From assembly GCF_032854445.1 (NCBI RefSeq), contig NC_088301.1, positions 42,403,116 to 42,467,115 on the forward strand: DNA of 64,000 nucleotides, written 5' to 3'. The stretch's first letter is position 1. Each line of letters begins with the position of its first letter. Below, one piece after another: positions 36,011 to 50,500 of this stretch. The position numbers were made by a program, and so were the translations under genes. Source of the DNA: Liolophura sinensis (Eukaryota; Mollusca; Polyplacophora; Chitonida; Chitonidae). Below the pieces are notes generated by a model that worked only from the letters and a program-made list of their open reading frames with translations, was not told where the DNA came from and searched no databases.

Positions 36011-38583
36011 TAGTTTGAGACCCTGTATGCAATTGTTGTCTTGGCCTTAAATGGTCACATTCAGTTAATCACATCTGAACAATAGAAGTACATGTATAAA
36101 TCAATACTGAACACAGACATCTTGATACATAACCACTGGTTTGTCTTTAATTTCACAAGTTAATACTATGTTGAACACATGAGGTACATGTAAATTCCCA
36201 CTTAAAAATATGCATACTACAGGCAAACTAGTACACTAAATTCTGTGGACTGTAAATGCACTACTTTCACGCAATTCAGTTTTGTTGCGATTGCTAAAAG
36301 ATGTCAGTATAAATATACATGTTCTAAAAGCTGTAAGTTAAAAAAAAATAATAAGCTATACATACATATATATATATATATATAGGGCTCTGAAAATCCA
36401 TATCTTACATTGAATAACAGGTTTACCAACATATATGGCCACATGTAAATACATACTTGTAAACGAAAACAGAGGAGTTCACGACATATAATATCTGAGA
36501 ATGAGTGTGAATGCAACGGAAGGCTGCACACAAACTAAAACCACCTCTCACTGTTCTCAACTACCTCTGGTCACTCCTAAGGAGTGAGCACAACCAATAA
36601 ATGTGGTCATTTAATCACCCACTCACCTGAGATACTTTAATAAAGCAGATGTGGTTATCAATGGAGTGTTTGGTGGTACTGATTTGAGTAAGCTGTACAT
36701 TGTACATAATGATCGTGAATATAGTATGCCTTGAGAGCTTTGTGAAAACACAACTAATGTTCCATATGAAGAGCCCTTCAATCCAACAGCTGTTTATGGC
36801 ACAACCTTTTGCAAGTCAGATATGCTGTTTATTATTATCAGACTCCATCATGATGTGGAATTATTGAGCAAATATTTAGACAAACACTAATAAAACGGCT
36901 GATTTACATGACATTTATGATGGACAATGACACAGCCAATTTAAATTTTTGAGAACTTGAACATGTGACAGCTTCTCATGCCAAACAACATATGCAGCTG
37001 TCAAGAGACCAGTAATCATGGGCCAAAAGGCCATTTCATTCAATATACTGTAGCGATGTTCAATTCTGTTTTCCTATCATGATTCTTTTACATAATATTT
37101 ACAACATGTTAAACATTCTGTCCACAACATAAGATCAAAATTTTACGACAAAATCAGCCAATATATAAACATGAATATTTTACACATATTTTCATTTTGT
37201 GTGCTTTTACATACCCGAACTTACAAGATCGTCTTAACTTGTTTCTTTACTGATCCAAACATTGTTCCAGCACTGCTGTGCTCATCTGTACTTCATCAAC
37301 TTGAGTGGGAGATTTATATCTAACCCTTCTAGCATACAATTTGATCTACACAATCTTTTGCACCTTATGCCATACTTATTATATTCAACCTATAGAATGT
37401 AGTATGATGGTTGAAAGAATCTAAGAAATAACCTTGTACCATATGCACTATTGTGATGAGCAAAATTTCTGTAGTGCATGCTGTGGTCAACATAACCCAA
37501 ATGAAAGATAGTAAATTAATAATACATGCACATTAGTGCAATATTGATCTATTACAGAGTAACAGATTTCTTTCCACATTGCTCCACATATGATTTCTTA
37601 AAAAATCTTAAAAAACAGAATGCAAATCTTTGCATAGATTAATATAAATGCACATAAAGTGGATACTTGTTATTTGACTAGTTTTTTTCCTTTGTGGAGA
37701 AACAGAATGGAGGAAATTTGCCCAGGGTAATTGTCCGTTACAGCTGTATGTGCATGAAAGCTGTACACACACAATGTTCATACTGCAAAGAAAACCAAAA
37801 CTTCTGTGGTGCTCAAAGTCCCAAACGATTTTCCCACATAATATTCATCCTTTCATTGATTTTGATTAAAGAGTTTGCTTCACTGTTGCTCTGTCTTTAT
37901 TTTGTGTGTGCTGATTTTGAATATCTTAATCATAAAGAAGTGTCACAAAAAATGTTTTTTGCTCATGAAAAATTGCACATCAGCCATGACAGGGAACTGC
38001 GCTACTAGCAATTTTCTTCAAGTACAAATGATAGATGTAAATCTTAAAGTACTACATAAATAAAAATTATAACTAAAACATTTACAATACTGTCTGTCTA
38101 CAGAGCATGTACAGGTATATCTAAAGCCATGGTGTAAGTTTTTCAATCTGATCAGTCAGTTATATTTTAATAGTGAGCATTGAAGACACTTTCTGGCAGC
38201 AGTAACAATCTCTTAAAATATTGGATTTCAGAATGTACAAGAGATATTTTGAACAATGACAAATTTATGTTGTGCAAGAATGTGGTTCAGATGAAGGACA
38301 CTGTATACACACTTCAGAACATGAGTGACAACCATTTGCGATGACGCTGATTTGTGGCACGACAGGGTCAATCTTCCAATTTTAGCATGGAGTGGTATAT
38401 GGTGGACTGCAGAAAACCAATTAAAAGAGGATTAGATTGCTGTGTTTCACCTAAAATACCTAAAATACAAAATCTGCCCTTTGGTGCTGTCATCTTGCAT
38501 TGGGATGTCACTAATGCTGTAATGACCTGTAATGTGTATTAACTTAGTTAACCATAAATGTACACTCTTGTTTGTGAATATTA

Positions 38584-41500
38584 TTACTTGACAACAGTCA
38601 AGCTGGAGAAATGCTTCCCCTCGCCATCATGTGGGCCACTGCCATGGCTGCCATGGCTGCTATGGCTGCTATTACTTCTTTTTGTTGCGGGGCTATCTGG
38701 CGGGTGCTCGGTGTTTGCAATTGCCCAAGCACAATCCTTCTTTGCTCCACAAGACACAATGCTCTGGAAAGTTTCATCTCTGTTCAGAAAGGCTCCAAAC
38801 AGCAGGTGCTGTGATAAAAAAAATTGTGTTTGTACATTAAAATAAAAACATATTAAATTAAAAATGATCTTAATATAGTACAAAAGCATCATCAGAAATA
38901 GCACTCAAATGGACAAGAAAGCTAACCCTGTAACCTCAGCTTTGGGGATATATGAACTTCACAGCAACACTGACATCACTTTGTGGCTGGATATTACTTA
39001 AGACGACATGTAGTAATCCAAAGATTTGAAAGTAACCACAATGGTCCTCAGGTGATGACATACCTCCCCTACCCTGCACCAATAAACCAAGTGCTTTTCT
39101 GTGTGTCTATTTTCATTCTACAATGTTTAGGATTGACGAATTGACTGAATTTGTTGAACCACAGAAAGCTCCTTTTTCTAAATCTGCAATGTACTGTCCC
39201 ACAACACATCTACAAAGTTTAATGAAAATCTGTTGAGAAATTTATTAGGGGTTTTGTCAACATCTTGTTTCAATCCACTCCAAATTCTAATAATAATTTG
39301 TAAAATAACCCTGGGAATGGAACAGGAAAAACCAAACAAACCAAAACACCCAAACTCTATCTCTAACTCTCTGACACTCTTGCTAAGGCCACCGTGTGGC
39401 AGATTCAATTTTTTCCTCTCAGCAGAACTCCATTTTAGGCCCTGTCGAACATGTCAATCATGTCACTTACGTAATATTCAACATTCTAGTAACAATAACA
39501 TGTTGAGCCATGAGAATATTGCCAATCTCCATGGTTGACTGCAACTGTAATAACCATGAGTAGGCTACACATGGAAGAAAATATAAGCTTCCCACGGCAA
39601 CAACACCACAAAAAAAAACAAAAACAAAAAAAAAAACAAAAAACACGAGACTGACCTAAAAAAAACAAAACACGAGACTGACAAAAAAAAAATGGGTTTA
39701 CTCAACTCTGGGTGGGTTTAACACTGGCAATTAAGGCTCCTTGTCCTAGGGTATTATCATTTGGGCTGCAAAGGGCCATAACTTTTCAAAGTATGTCACA
39801 GCAGTAAAGTTTCACATACACATGTACCTTCAGGTTTTACTGGCAATGCTTGCCTCCATTTCAAACTCTTGGCATAGAAGCGGCGACAAGAAATCACAAC
39901 AGGTAATTAAACGACCTGCTGACTACATTACATGTATGACAAGTTGCATGACATGTCCGAATGTATTTTTCTTAAAGCAATCACACAATTCAATCACAAA
40001 ATGTAACGTGACACTCAACTTATCCATCTTACCGTATTACCTGAAGAAGATGTCAAGATATTTTTAGACAGTTTTAACAAGACAGGGCTGCTTACTTACA
40101 GGTTAAAAATAAATGGTGTACCACACTTCTAAATATCAAAAATATAATAAAAGAAATTAAAATGAAGAGTGCAATCTTCTACTCTAATGTATATCTTGGT
40201 AACAATCATGCAACACTTGACAATGGGGAAAGAAACCATGTAGAAAATGAGTACTGACTTTATGTTTCAAGTCTAGAAAAAACACTACTTTATGTAATAT
40301 ATAAACACACACACACACACACAGAGAAAATCAGATCTAATGTCTGGGATTAGAAATTAATTTTTAGTGTGAAAGGCACAAGTGAGTGATTGGCCTATGT
40401 GTAAAGTTAGTTGTTACCACTTTCACACTGCTAGTGTACAAGCTGAATACACATACACACACAGCTGTGTCAATGGTGGTCGCTTTCTGGATGCTGTGTA
40501 CGAGCATACAATTTGACCTCTTAAATTAAATGAGGAACACAGTATATATTTATTTGGTTGACAAATGTTGTACAAAGAGTTTTTGAAACTTAAAGCAGTT
40601 TATCAGGAAGGGGAGTCTTTTCTCAAGTTTTAGTATGATACCCTACATTATTATATATTGAAGCTGGAACTATACTCGTACAAATATTCCTGGCTTGCAT
40701 TGTGTGATAAGTTTACCTACATCATGCCTGCAGGCAATATTTTCCAATAAAGCCCAAACAAATTAACTGAGGGACGAATTGTTCGGTCCTCTACACAATA
40801 TCTGTGCACTGTGCAATTAATCAGCTAATATTTCATCTCTGTTTAGAAATGTCAAACAAAATCTTTTACCCTAAATCTGAAAATATTTTTACATTTGATC
40901 AAACTATACCAGAAGGTGGTTTATGTTATTGTTCTTTGAAGGTGATAAATACTTATAGTGGAATCAACAGCAAATGTGGACAAAAGCATGCCACCTACAA
41001 CAACCCCTGCAGAGGTACATGTACCTATAAAAGGCCAGGGTGTGTGTGTACTGGGACAGGTGTGGGACAAGAGTAAACCATCACCAGTTAGGGGTTAGTT
41101 CTCCAGGCTATGCCTCCTGGGAATCAGCTCTGGGTCCTTGGCCCAGTTGAGCTGCGCCCGCTTCCCCAGACAAACTATACTATAAAACACCTCATCTCTA
41201 TTCAACAGGGCCCCAAATGTAAAGGTCTGAAAAGCAAGAGTGGAAGAGTGACATGGGTTACTCTTGGACTGGAGGAATCATTTATTACCAACCCCATTAC
41301 ACCACCAACTAGGCCAGTCTTCAGTACCCAGTTACAAACAAGCAGTATAAGGACATCTGACCAAAAACTAATCAACACTGTCATCTTTTTAGCGATTCAT
41401 CTCCAATGATTTTACCATTATTTAATTTTTCATTTGACATTTTTTTTAGAGCTGTGCATACAATATACCTTAATCTTTAACTATTAACGGACAGCTTTCA

Positions 41501-44500
41501 AGCTCTCTTGTATAGCCCTGTACACTATACATATATGTTTGGAAGCATGAGACGAAATGTTTGGAGGTGCAACAAAAGTGTTACACTTAAGAGCATACTA
41601 TACGATTAAAAGCTTGCAACTTGTTTCAAAGCAATTCAGAAATCCTCTCTGAAGACACCAATGCCTATGGTCTACAACTGAACACTGTGTCCAGTGAGAT
41701 GACCACATATAACATCTCATATACACACAAAAGACATATTTCTTAAATGCTCAATGGTTTCATACAAACAATATAAACTTAACACACTTACCATGCACAT
41801 GTAATTTATTTATCCTGTATGAATGTTTCAGATATGCCCTCTGTTTACTATTTAGCACTCAGGATGTTAAAGGATTATATTAAAAGCATAAACCTCTTAT
41901 TCATCAATCTTGATCAGCTTGACTACTAAGACCTACAGGTAGACATCAATATTACCAAAGATGAGACACAATAATGTTTATCTAACGTACCTTATCAGAC
42001 CCTACTAAAGTGATCTCAATTGCCATTCCTCCTCCAGGCATCCAAGAATAGGGTTTAGCCTGAAAAGAACCAAACAGATAAACAGTCAAAATGGGTAATA
42101 AATTTTACATGGAGTTCAATATGATGGATCTAAGTAACCACTAAATTAAACCAAAATGAGGACTTGCCAGGACAAGAGTATCATGACCCCATTATCTTAC
42201 CAATTTAATATTGGCAAAATCACAAGGAAGAGCCATAATTTGTTTGTAGAGCTGCAAGGACAAGAACTTGGTTGGTGTTTTATGACTGAATCAAGCACAT
42301 AACTGATTGTAATCAGGATTAAGGGTGGGGGTCAGGTGGTGAACCAAGACTAGACTAAACCACTGGATTTTAGCAGAAATTAGGCAAACCTCCAGATGTG
42401 AGGTTGGCCATGATCCAGAGGAAGCTAGTGTTTGAACATAATTATTGGTCAATGGCAAGTGATCTGTACTGATGCAGTCCAGACTCCACACAAATAATAC
42501 CACAGACAGTACAACAGAACACAGACGATATCAAATATAGGCAAATAATTTATTTTCCCTGCCCACGGGGCCTTGAAGACTGTAAACGATTGATATGGCA
42601 CGGGGCCATCTGAACAGTCTTACATTTGATGAAGGCCAATTGTCTTCCCCGAATATGGCATGCAAGCGAGGATATTACACATGGGAAAGCTCATGTCAAA
42701 GTTTGATCGATTACCTTGGTCTTCTACACCATAATTGCTAACCACCATTGTATAAAGTGGAAAATGTTTGAGCAAGATGTTCAAAATTTAAATGAACAAA
42801 AATTAACCTTCTATTTAATCACTAAATCATCTCACCTTTTCGATATGGGCAATATCGCATAAAGGTATCACAATATTTTTTGGTGTAGGTGTTTTTGATC
42901 TTTCAAAGCAAAGAAAACTGAAATGAAACAAACAATGGCATCAGCAATTTTTGAAATTTGAATCCTACTTCTATGTACTTTGTATGTACTTTATATTTGA
43001 GTTTTTTCATTAGACAATCCTTCAAATAATCATTAAATGTACATTAAAAATCCTTCAAACCAATATTGGTCATTTGTTGTGACCTTTTGAAAGAAGCATA
43101 ATCAAACTGCTATTCCTGTTTGTAGAAAAGAACAAATTTGATAGTTATTACTGTTCTATCTAAACTGTTCTAGCAATGCTGGAAATAAGGACATGCTCCA
43201 ATAACATAAGATAAATATAATTTTCATACCTCCTGGTGAGATAGAGTCGCCCATTCTTGAAAGCTCCTGTAATAGACTTGTCCTTGTTAATCAATGTGCA
43301 TCTTTTACCGCCATGCCAACCTGGAAAACAAATCCGTGGTAAAACAAGCAATGTCTTGATGCCGTCTCAATCATGAGGTTTCATACTGTAATACACAGAC
43401 AGGTATACACTTGGGTGGAGTTTGAAAGTAAGCTCTTTCAATACTGCATTTCAACATGACTAAGGATGACATACTGAATTAAAACAGGGTCATATGTAAA
43501 ATGAGTTCACTTTTATAAGAGACTGTAAATATTAGTCCCAGGTTCATTTGACAATGTCAGTGAATAATGCAGGTTTCCAATTAAACTTCCAATTGAACAA
43601 TTAAACTTGTTCATACACAAGTGTAATTTAAATGTTTCAAAATTCTCAAGATAATCAGGAATCTTATAATACTACATTGAATGTATTTCTACAGCAAAAT
43701 GATAGATTATCAATACCTGACACATACTGTTAGAATCTTACAATATACTTTTTCAAAATAATTCATAGAAATAAAAAATATAAATCAAAGTGTTACTCAA
43801 CTAATATCGAAAATACAATGTATTTACTTTAGTATTAAGGTTATAATTGCTACACTTTGTCATATTTCGAAATTTAGAATACTTCCCAAACAACTTTTCC
43901 GTTACTAAATGACACAGAATTTAAAACATACAACCATCTGAAGTAAAAACATCCACAGGCAACATAAGAAGTGAACATATTTCACTGGTCATTACTGTGC
44001 ATTAATCACTTCTTTCCTGCCTCTGTTATAAAGGTTATAACCTTGGGCTGAACTGGGCACAACTAAAAAAAATTCCAAACACAACAAAATTCTTTGAAAT
44101 TTTAACAGGTAACATTTAAACCTTGCAGAATTATAGGATCCTGGCGAAAATAAAAAATATCAAACTACTGTCCTTCAGTGAAAAAAAAGTTTGGACAAAC
44201 CTGGCAATGGACATTCACTCAGTGGCAAGGAGAACAGTTCACAGAAAGATTTGTCATCACGTGTCATGTGTTCCATCTGGGATTCAGACCAGACCTCATT
44301 CTCAGAGTAAGATTGCTGCTGAGGGAGTATATACTGCAGTGCACCAACACAACAGAAATGATCATTACAGGAGACCAGGTGTTTATTTCTGGGTTCAATA
44401 CTTTGATCATTTATCTATTTATATATATCATTGGTGTTCACTGGCAAACTCAAGAATTTTCCACTGGCAGTCAGGAGGAATCCAGAGTGCCCAGAGCAAA

Positions 44501-47500
44501 CCAGAGTGACCAGAGTGCCCAGAGCAAACCAGAGTGACCAGAGTGACCAGAGCAAAGCAGAGTGCCCAGAGAAAACCAGGGTGCCCAGAAAAAACAGCCA
44601 ACCTTCGTTACATACCTGGCACATACATTGAGAATTAAATGCACAGCCATGGTGTTATGCATCTAATTACCTACTTCTACCGCATGATCTCTCTTTAATA
44701 ATGGGACAATGGCATGTATGAGCTTAAATAAATGAACTAAACCAATTAACTGCAAGTTAAAATGGATAGGATCAAAAATAATTTCATACTGTACAGTCAG
44801 AACAAACTTCTATGATAATTTTAACATTTATCATTTAAAAGTTAAGAAATTATAAAACGGTGGTAAATAAATTGCCAAATATATCAAAGGCACATGTACT
44901 GTGCTTCAGCAAAGAAGGAACCAGTTCACTGACCTTATCAATCTCAGATCGTACACTTCTTTTCTCCTTCTCAATGTCTGTTGGCAAGGACAACCAGATT
45001 TTGTACACAGTGTCACGCTTTCGCTTTAGTCTTGGGTACCGGTTAAAGAAGTAGTCAATGACAAATAATTTCACTCCCAGATACAGCCCTGTAACACAAA
45101 ATCTTGTAAGTTTTCATGAGACATGCTTGATGTAACACATTATGTCAAATTTCTATAGAGGAAACTGAAATAAACCCAATGTGATTTAGACTACTTCAAA
45201 ATATTTATGGTATAGTGTTATCGAAAAACTTTATGGCGCAATACCTTCTACATGTACAAGTGGTCCAACACATAAACGCATTCAATAACCATGCACATCA
45301 ATTCAGCTCTGAAATATATAAATCTACCCTAAATGACCTAAAATTTCGTCCAGGACAAACTTGCTCAATTTACCATATTCTGATAATTCTAATGATTCTA
45401 CAAAAGTGCTTCAAGGGCTGGCTTGGAAGGTATTATGATAGCCTACTAGGAAAATGTATGTTTCAGCACCAAAAATGACATTTTATGGCATTAAGTTGAC
45501 TTCAAAAATGCACTTTTTGGGGTGAAATTTGGTGTCATTTTAGAACAAAAACACTCCACACCACCATTTACATTTACATAAGCAATGCTTACCAGCCAAG
45601 TAAAACAGGACTCCAGTTTCAAAAATGAGGGAAAGTACAAATCCAAAAAAGAGGCCAAAGAAAAGGGTGCTAGTGGCTTCTGGCTGCTCCCAGATGAATA
45701 AGCTTTAAAACAGCAAAATGGTAGATTATCAATACCTGACACATACTGTTAGAATCTTACAATATACTTTTTCAAAATAATTCATAGAAATAAAAAATAT
45801 AAATCAAAGTGTTATTCACCTAATATTGAAAATACAATGTTTTTTTTTCAGTATTAACGTTGTAATTCCTATACTTTGTCATATTTCGAAATTTAGAATA
45901 CATCCTAAACAACTTTTCCGTTACTAAATGACACAGAATTTAAAACATACAACCATCTGAAGTAAAAACATCCACAGGCAACATAAGAAGTGAACATAAA
46001 ACACTGTTTTCAGTGTCATATGATGATGCAGTCTAAAATTATATAAATTTTACTCTTGATCTAGTAATCAGTAAAATGCCTGTCTCAGACATATGCCGGT
46101 GTACTTGTAGCATAAACTAATAAATATAGAATTGACAAACTTACTTTTTAATCTTCTCCAAGCTGTCTGCCAAGGTACCTAAAACATTCTACAAGGGAAG
46201 GAAACACTTTCAAAAGCAGAGATGCACTTTGTAAAAGGACAGAATGGAGTTGGCATGGTATTGCCTTAGACTATACATATACATACAACACTTACTTGTC
46301 ACACCTACATTTATACTGTGGCAATTCTGCCAACTGACTTTCATTATCTTTGATACTTGTAATACTTGTTCTTGTAGTACAACTCTAGTATAGCTGGTGG
46401 TAACACCTGGCTTTATTATTAGTGGTACTTGCAGTACATCTTTTTGGTAGTATTTGTCACACTAGTATTACTTGTGGTATCAGTCACATCTGTAGTACAT
46501 GTGCCTGTAGTACTTGTCACCCTTGTGGTACTTTCACATGGCTGAGGGTACTTTTATTACTTGTAGTACATCTTTTGGTAGTATCTGTCACACTTGTATT
46601 AGTTGTGGCACTAGTCACATTTGTTGTGCATGTCCTTGTAGTACTTTACACCCTTATTGCAATTATATTAGTTGTGGTCGCGATCACATTTGTTGTGCAT
46701 GTCCTTGTAGTATTTGTCACCTTTATCACAATTGTATTGGTTGAGGTACCGGTCACATCTGTTGTACTTGTTCTTGTAGTACCTGTCACCCTTGTCACAA
46801 TTGTATTAGTTGTGGCACCCGGGCACATTTGTTGTACTTGTTCTTGTAGTACCTGTCACCCTTGTCACAACTGTATTAGTTGTGGCGCCAGTCACATTTG
46901 TTGTCCATGTCCTTGTAGTACTTGTCACAATTGTAGCAATCTTATTAGTTGTGGTCCCGGTCACATTTTTTGTACAAATGTACTTGCAGTACTTGTCACA
47001 ATTGTATTAGTTATGGTCAAATTTGTGGTACTTGTTCTTGTAGTATCTGTCACATATGTGTAATGTTCTTTCAATATTATTCTCTCTAATGCATGTATTA
47101 CTTGTCACACTTGTATTACTTGTAACACCTGACTTGTATTACTTGTAACACCTGACTTGTATTACTTGTTACTACATGTATGTTCTTGTAGTGCGTGTCA
47201 CCCTTGTTTTACTTGTGATAAAACAAGTCCTTCTTGCTCTTGTATTGCTAATGGTACTTGCATTTTATGCAGGACTCGCGAGGCATGTATTACTGTATTT
47301 CCGATTTAGAATTAGTTTATGATCATGGGACACCTCTTTTTGTGGCTTACTATGTTGAGACATTGGGGACTGCGCCTACGACAGAACCAAGTTCCACATT
47401 TGTGAATGTAACAATTCAGAACGGTTCATGTGAAAGTTCAGCTGGGAACATGGACAACCGATTTCACATCTAGTTTTTGGAGTACCAGTAATACTTGATT

Positions 47501-50500
47501 CAAATTACTTGTGGTAATTGTCAAACTTGTACTACATGTTTCTGTAGTGCTTATCACTATTGCATTACTTGTAATGCTTGTACATGTAGTAAAGTCTCTT
47601 GTGGTATTTGTCACGCTAGTCAAAGGGAAGTAGGTACAAAGACTGCTTCCCATTGTGTTACTGACCCCAAACAGGGATTAAGTCTGTGCAATTTATGCCT
47701 CTAACTGGTCAATGACAAAACAAGCTTGATCAAACTTTTTACTTTCATTAGGAAAAAGACAAAAATGTGTGACACATCTTAAAATGTCTGCTTTGAATTT
47801 TACATCTAAAATGCTTACCTGGACTTTACGGGCCACAAATAACACCAAGTTGAACTTGTCTGACATCCCCTTTTCTTCAGCATCCTGAAAACAAGTATAT
47901 TAACAGAATGCTTACAAACTCCTTCATTTTTGCACAGTTTCTCTCATCTTTCATTTCCACACAATCACTACAAAAAGCAATAAGATTCATGCATTACAGA
48001 TTGTTCTATTTCCACCTGTCTCACCTTTTTATCTTCTTCCCCTGGATCCAGGTAGTTGAAATTAATATTCATTCCTCTGAAAAAATTGGAAAAAAAAAAG
48101 AAAAAAAAAAAAAGAAATCTGTCAGTTTTATTGTATCAGAATATTTTTATTTGGCCAGCATTGGGGAAATAGAGTGGATAAGAAAGGTGAACCCTTTACA
48201 TTTTTTAAAAAATATTTTTGAAACAGAATTGAATGCTTTCCTGTAATTTTAGTGATTGCCTGTTAGGCAACAGGCCACAAGGGCTTTGGTCTCCCTGTGG
48301 TGGTCAGTCCTTTGTATAAGATGTAAGACAGGAATGCCCAGAGTAACACTAGTCCTAGTTTTACCATTTCTTTTTTTATGTCTTGTTCCAGGTGCTCTGT
48401 TCCTCAGTTACCTCACCAATAAAGTCAATTGTCACAGTAGCCGCAGACCACTGGAGATGTTCGTTTAAATGGAGCTATCATAGCAATGTTTTTTTCCATA
48501 CCTGTGTCTAAGGTAGTTGATTCCAAGGCGGAAGGTGAGAAGGAAAAGCGTACATGGCAGGAAGAGTCCCTGGTAAACTGTATACATGTATACCTGAAAA
48601 CACAGGTAAACAAACACTCTTAGACATAACATTGTACACATTTAATCTTTCATGTAAGTAGATTAAAGTACACATTCTAGAAAACAAACTCCACTTGTGA
48701 CATACAGTGTAGTGACTCTATGCTCACTTCAAATGTATTTACCAGTTTAAGCAAATGTTTGATTAACGTCTTATCAGAAAAAAATTTAAGTATTGGCCTT
48801 AAAAGTATCATTTTATAAAAAAAAAAAATTAAACATCAGTAAAAAAATTAACGTTAAAAAAGTCTCACCCCAAAAACGAGCAGTGTAAAAGCAGGTGACT
48901 TCCAGGTCATTAACCTATGGATGCCTTTAAAGGTGTTAATGTATGGTGTGAGAGCAGTTTCTGCAACCACAAAAGGACAGGGTTAAGGCATAAACCAAAT
49001 GATCGCGACGTGGTTAAATGCAAGCAGAGTGCATTTAAAAAATATTTTAATACAATGTATTTAATAAAATAGAAAATAAAACATTACAAAATTTTTGTGA
49101 ACATTTCTTAACTGTTAACAAAACAGTTTTACCCATTTATGTTCACAATGCAGATGTTATGGGTTGAACATAAAGGCTATCACAGAATCTTACTTACTGA
49201 ATCTCTTTATGTTCTCTTTCAGCCTGAAAAAAAAAAAAAATGTAATATCATTATAGACAAGCAGGTGATACCCCAATTTCTATTTAAAATACATTACAAT
49301 TTTAACGAGTTATTCTTCTCACCTTTTTCTAGTGCGTCAGGGCGAAGGTGTACATTTATTGTTGTTTTTTATGCCGCACTGGGACCCGTTATACAAAGAT
49401 AACATGGCTTCAAGCTCATTACCATGGTTAGATATGTCTCCAGTGTGTGTCATCACAGAGGATTCTCCTGATGCATCTTACCAGTGTATGGTTGCTTAAG
49501 AATATCTCATTTTTATGAAGGTAGTCTTGGTTAGAAGTATATCAAATAAACCAGACTCATTTCGGAGGAAACCATTGTCAAACTTCCATAATTTGAAGTG
49601 AAGTGCAGGGGATAAATTCAAGACTTGTCAAGGGCTAGTTGTATCCTGGAGAGACACATTAGATAGCTTGGCCAGTGATTCTGCCCCAAGTTAACAATGT
49701 ACGTCCATTCCATAACAACAGTAGCCTGGTATCCCTTCATGTCTTACTGTTTGACAGTGAGTGGAGGCCCCTCCCCATCTTCTTCACCCTTAGGCTCCAG
49801 AGGTTCCAAGTCCTCCAGCAGCTCATACACCCAACCAAACACACACTCCCACAGCCTCACAGCCAGGGCACGTCTTGGAGGGGGTGTCTTCTGCGAAGGT
49901 CCACCTCCCCCATCAGGACCTTCCAACGAATTAACAACATATACGTTCATGTCTTTTGTAGTGAAATGGCTCTTTTATTCTTACAGATGTTTATTTGATA
50001 GTAAATAGGCATTGTTAGCACTAATTAGTCAGGAGGAGTAGGCTTATAGATTCATAATGGTGTTTTGAAAAACCTTTTTTCATTTTGAAATTTTTCTTGA
50101 AAATTTCAAATATGAAGGAAGTTTAAAAGTCAAAAATTTTGACTGATTATATTATATTTAAGTAATCCATAAACTTCCCTTCCATTCTACAGAAATTTGG
50201 TGCTCTTGAAACAATAACATTTTTGTGGTGATATTTAAGACATTATTGAGTTTCTGTTTTGTTTTTATCTACCACTATTATAATTCATCAACCTGTTCAC
50301 ATGTGAAGCCCTGAAATTGACCAATCATACCAATCTAGTTTTGTTTCTTGAATCAACTTGAATATGTGAATAAAAATTGCACTATAAGCTGCTCTTTTAA
50401 ATGCCAACAGGTTGAGGGTAAGTGTAGAAGCTGGTGGTTTGTTTCCACTGCTGTGTTAATGAACAGAACAAGATGGTTCCTAGGACAAATGTGATTTGCA

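Larger units (their letters stand above)
35003..38583. other. Convergent intergenic space with SINE cluster; probable 3' UTR of GRAMD4
   Basis: The left end is the 3' UTR of the phosphatase-like gene up to about 35.22 kb. Three SINE A copies follow. The right part is AT-rich and probably GRAMD4 3' UTR: minus-strand AATAAA (plus TTTATT) occurs at 37896-37901, and another near 36.83 kb. I see no exon. Confidence 0.5.

Noticed and set aside
44123-44537. Plus-strand frames of about 120-128 codons
   Set aside because: Their first part is antisense to the GRAMD4 exon at 44201-44333 and their end is the 'ccagagtg' minisatellite.
46422-47063. 213-codon frame that looks like a membrane protein
   Set aside because: It is the reading of a 69-70 bp minisatellite whose unit keeps frame; there is no start context, domain or splice support, and it lies inside a GRAMD4 intron.
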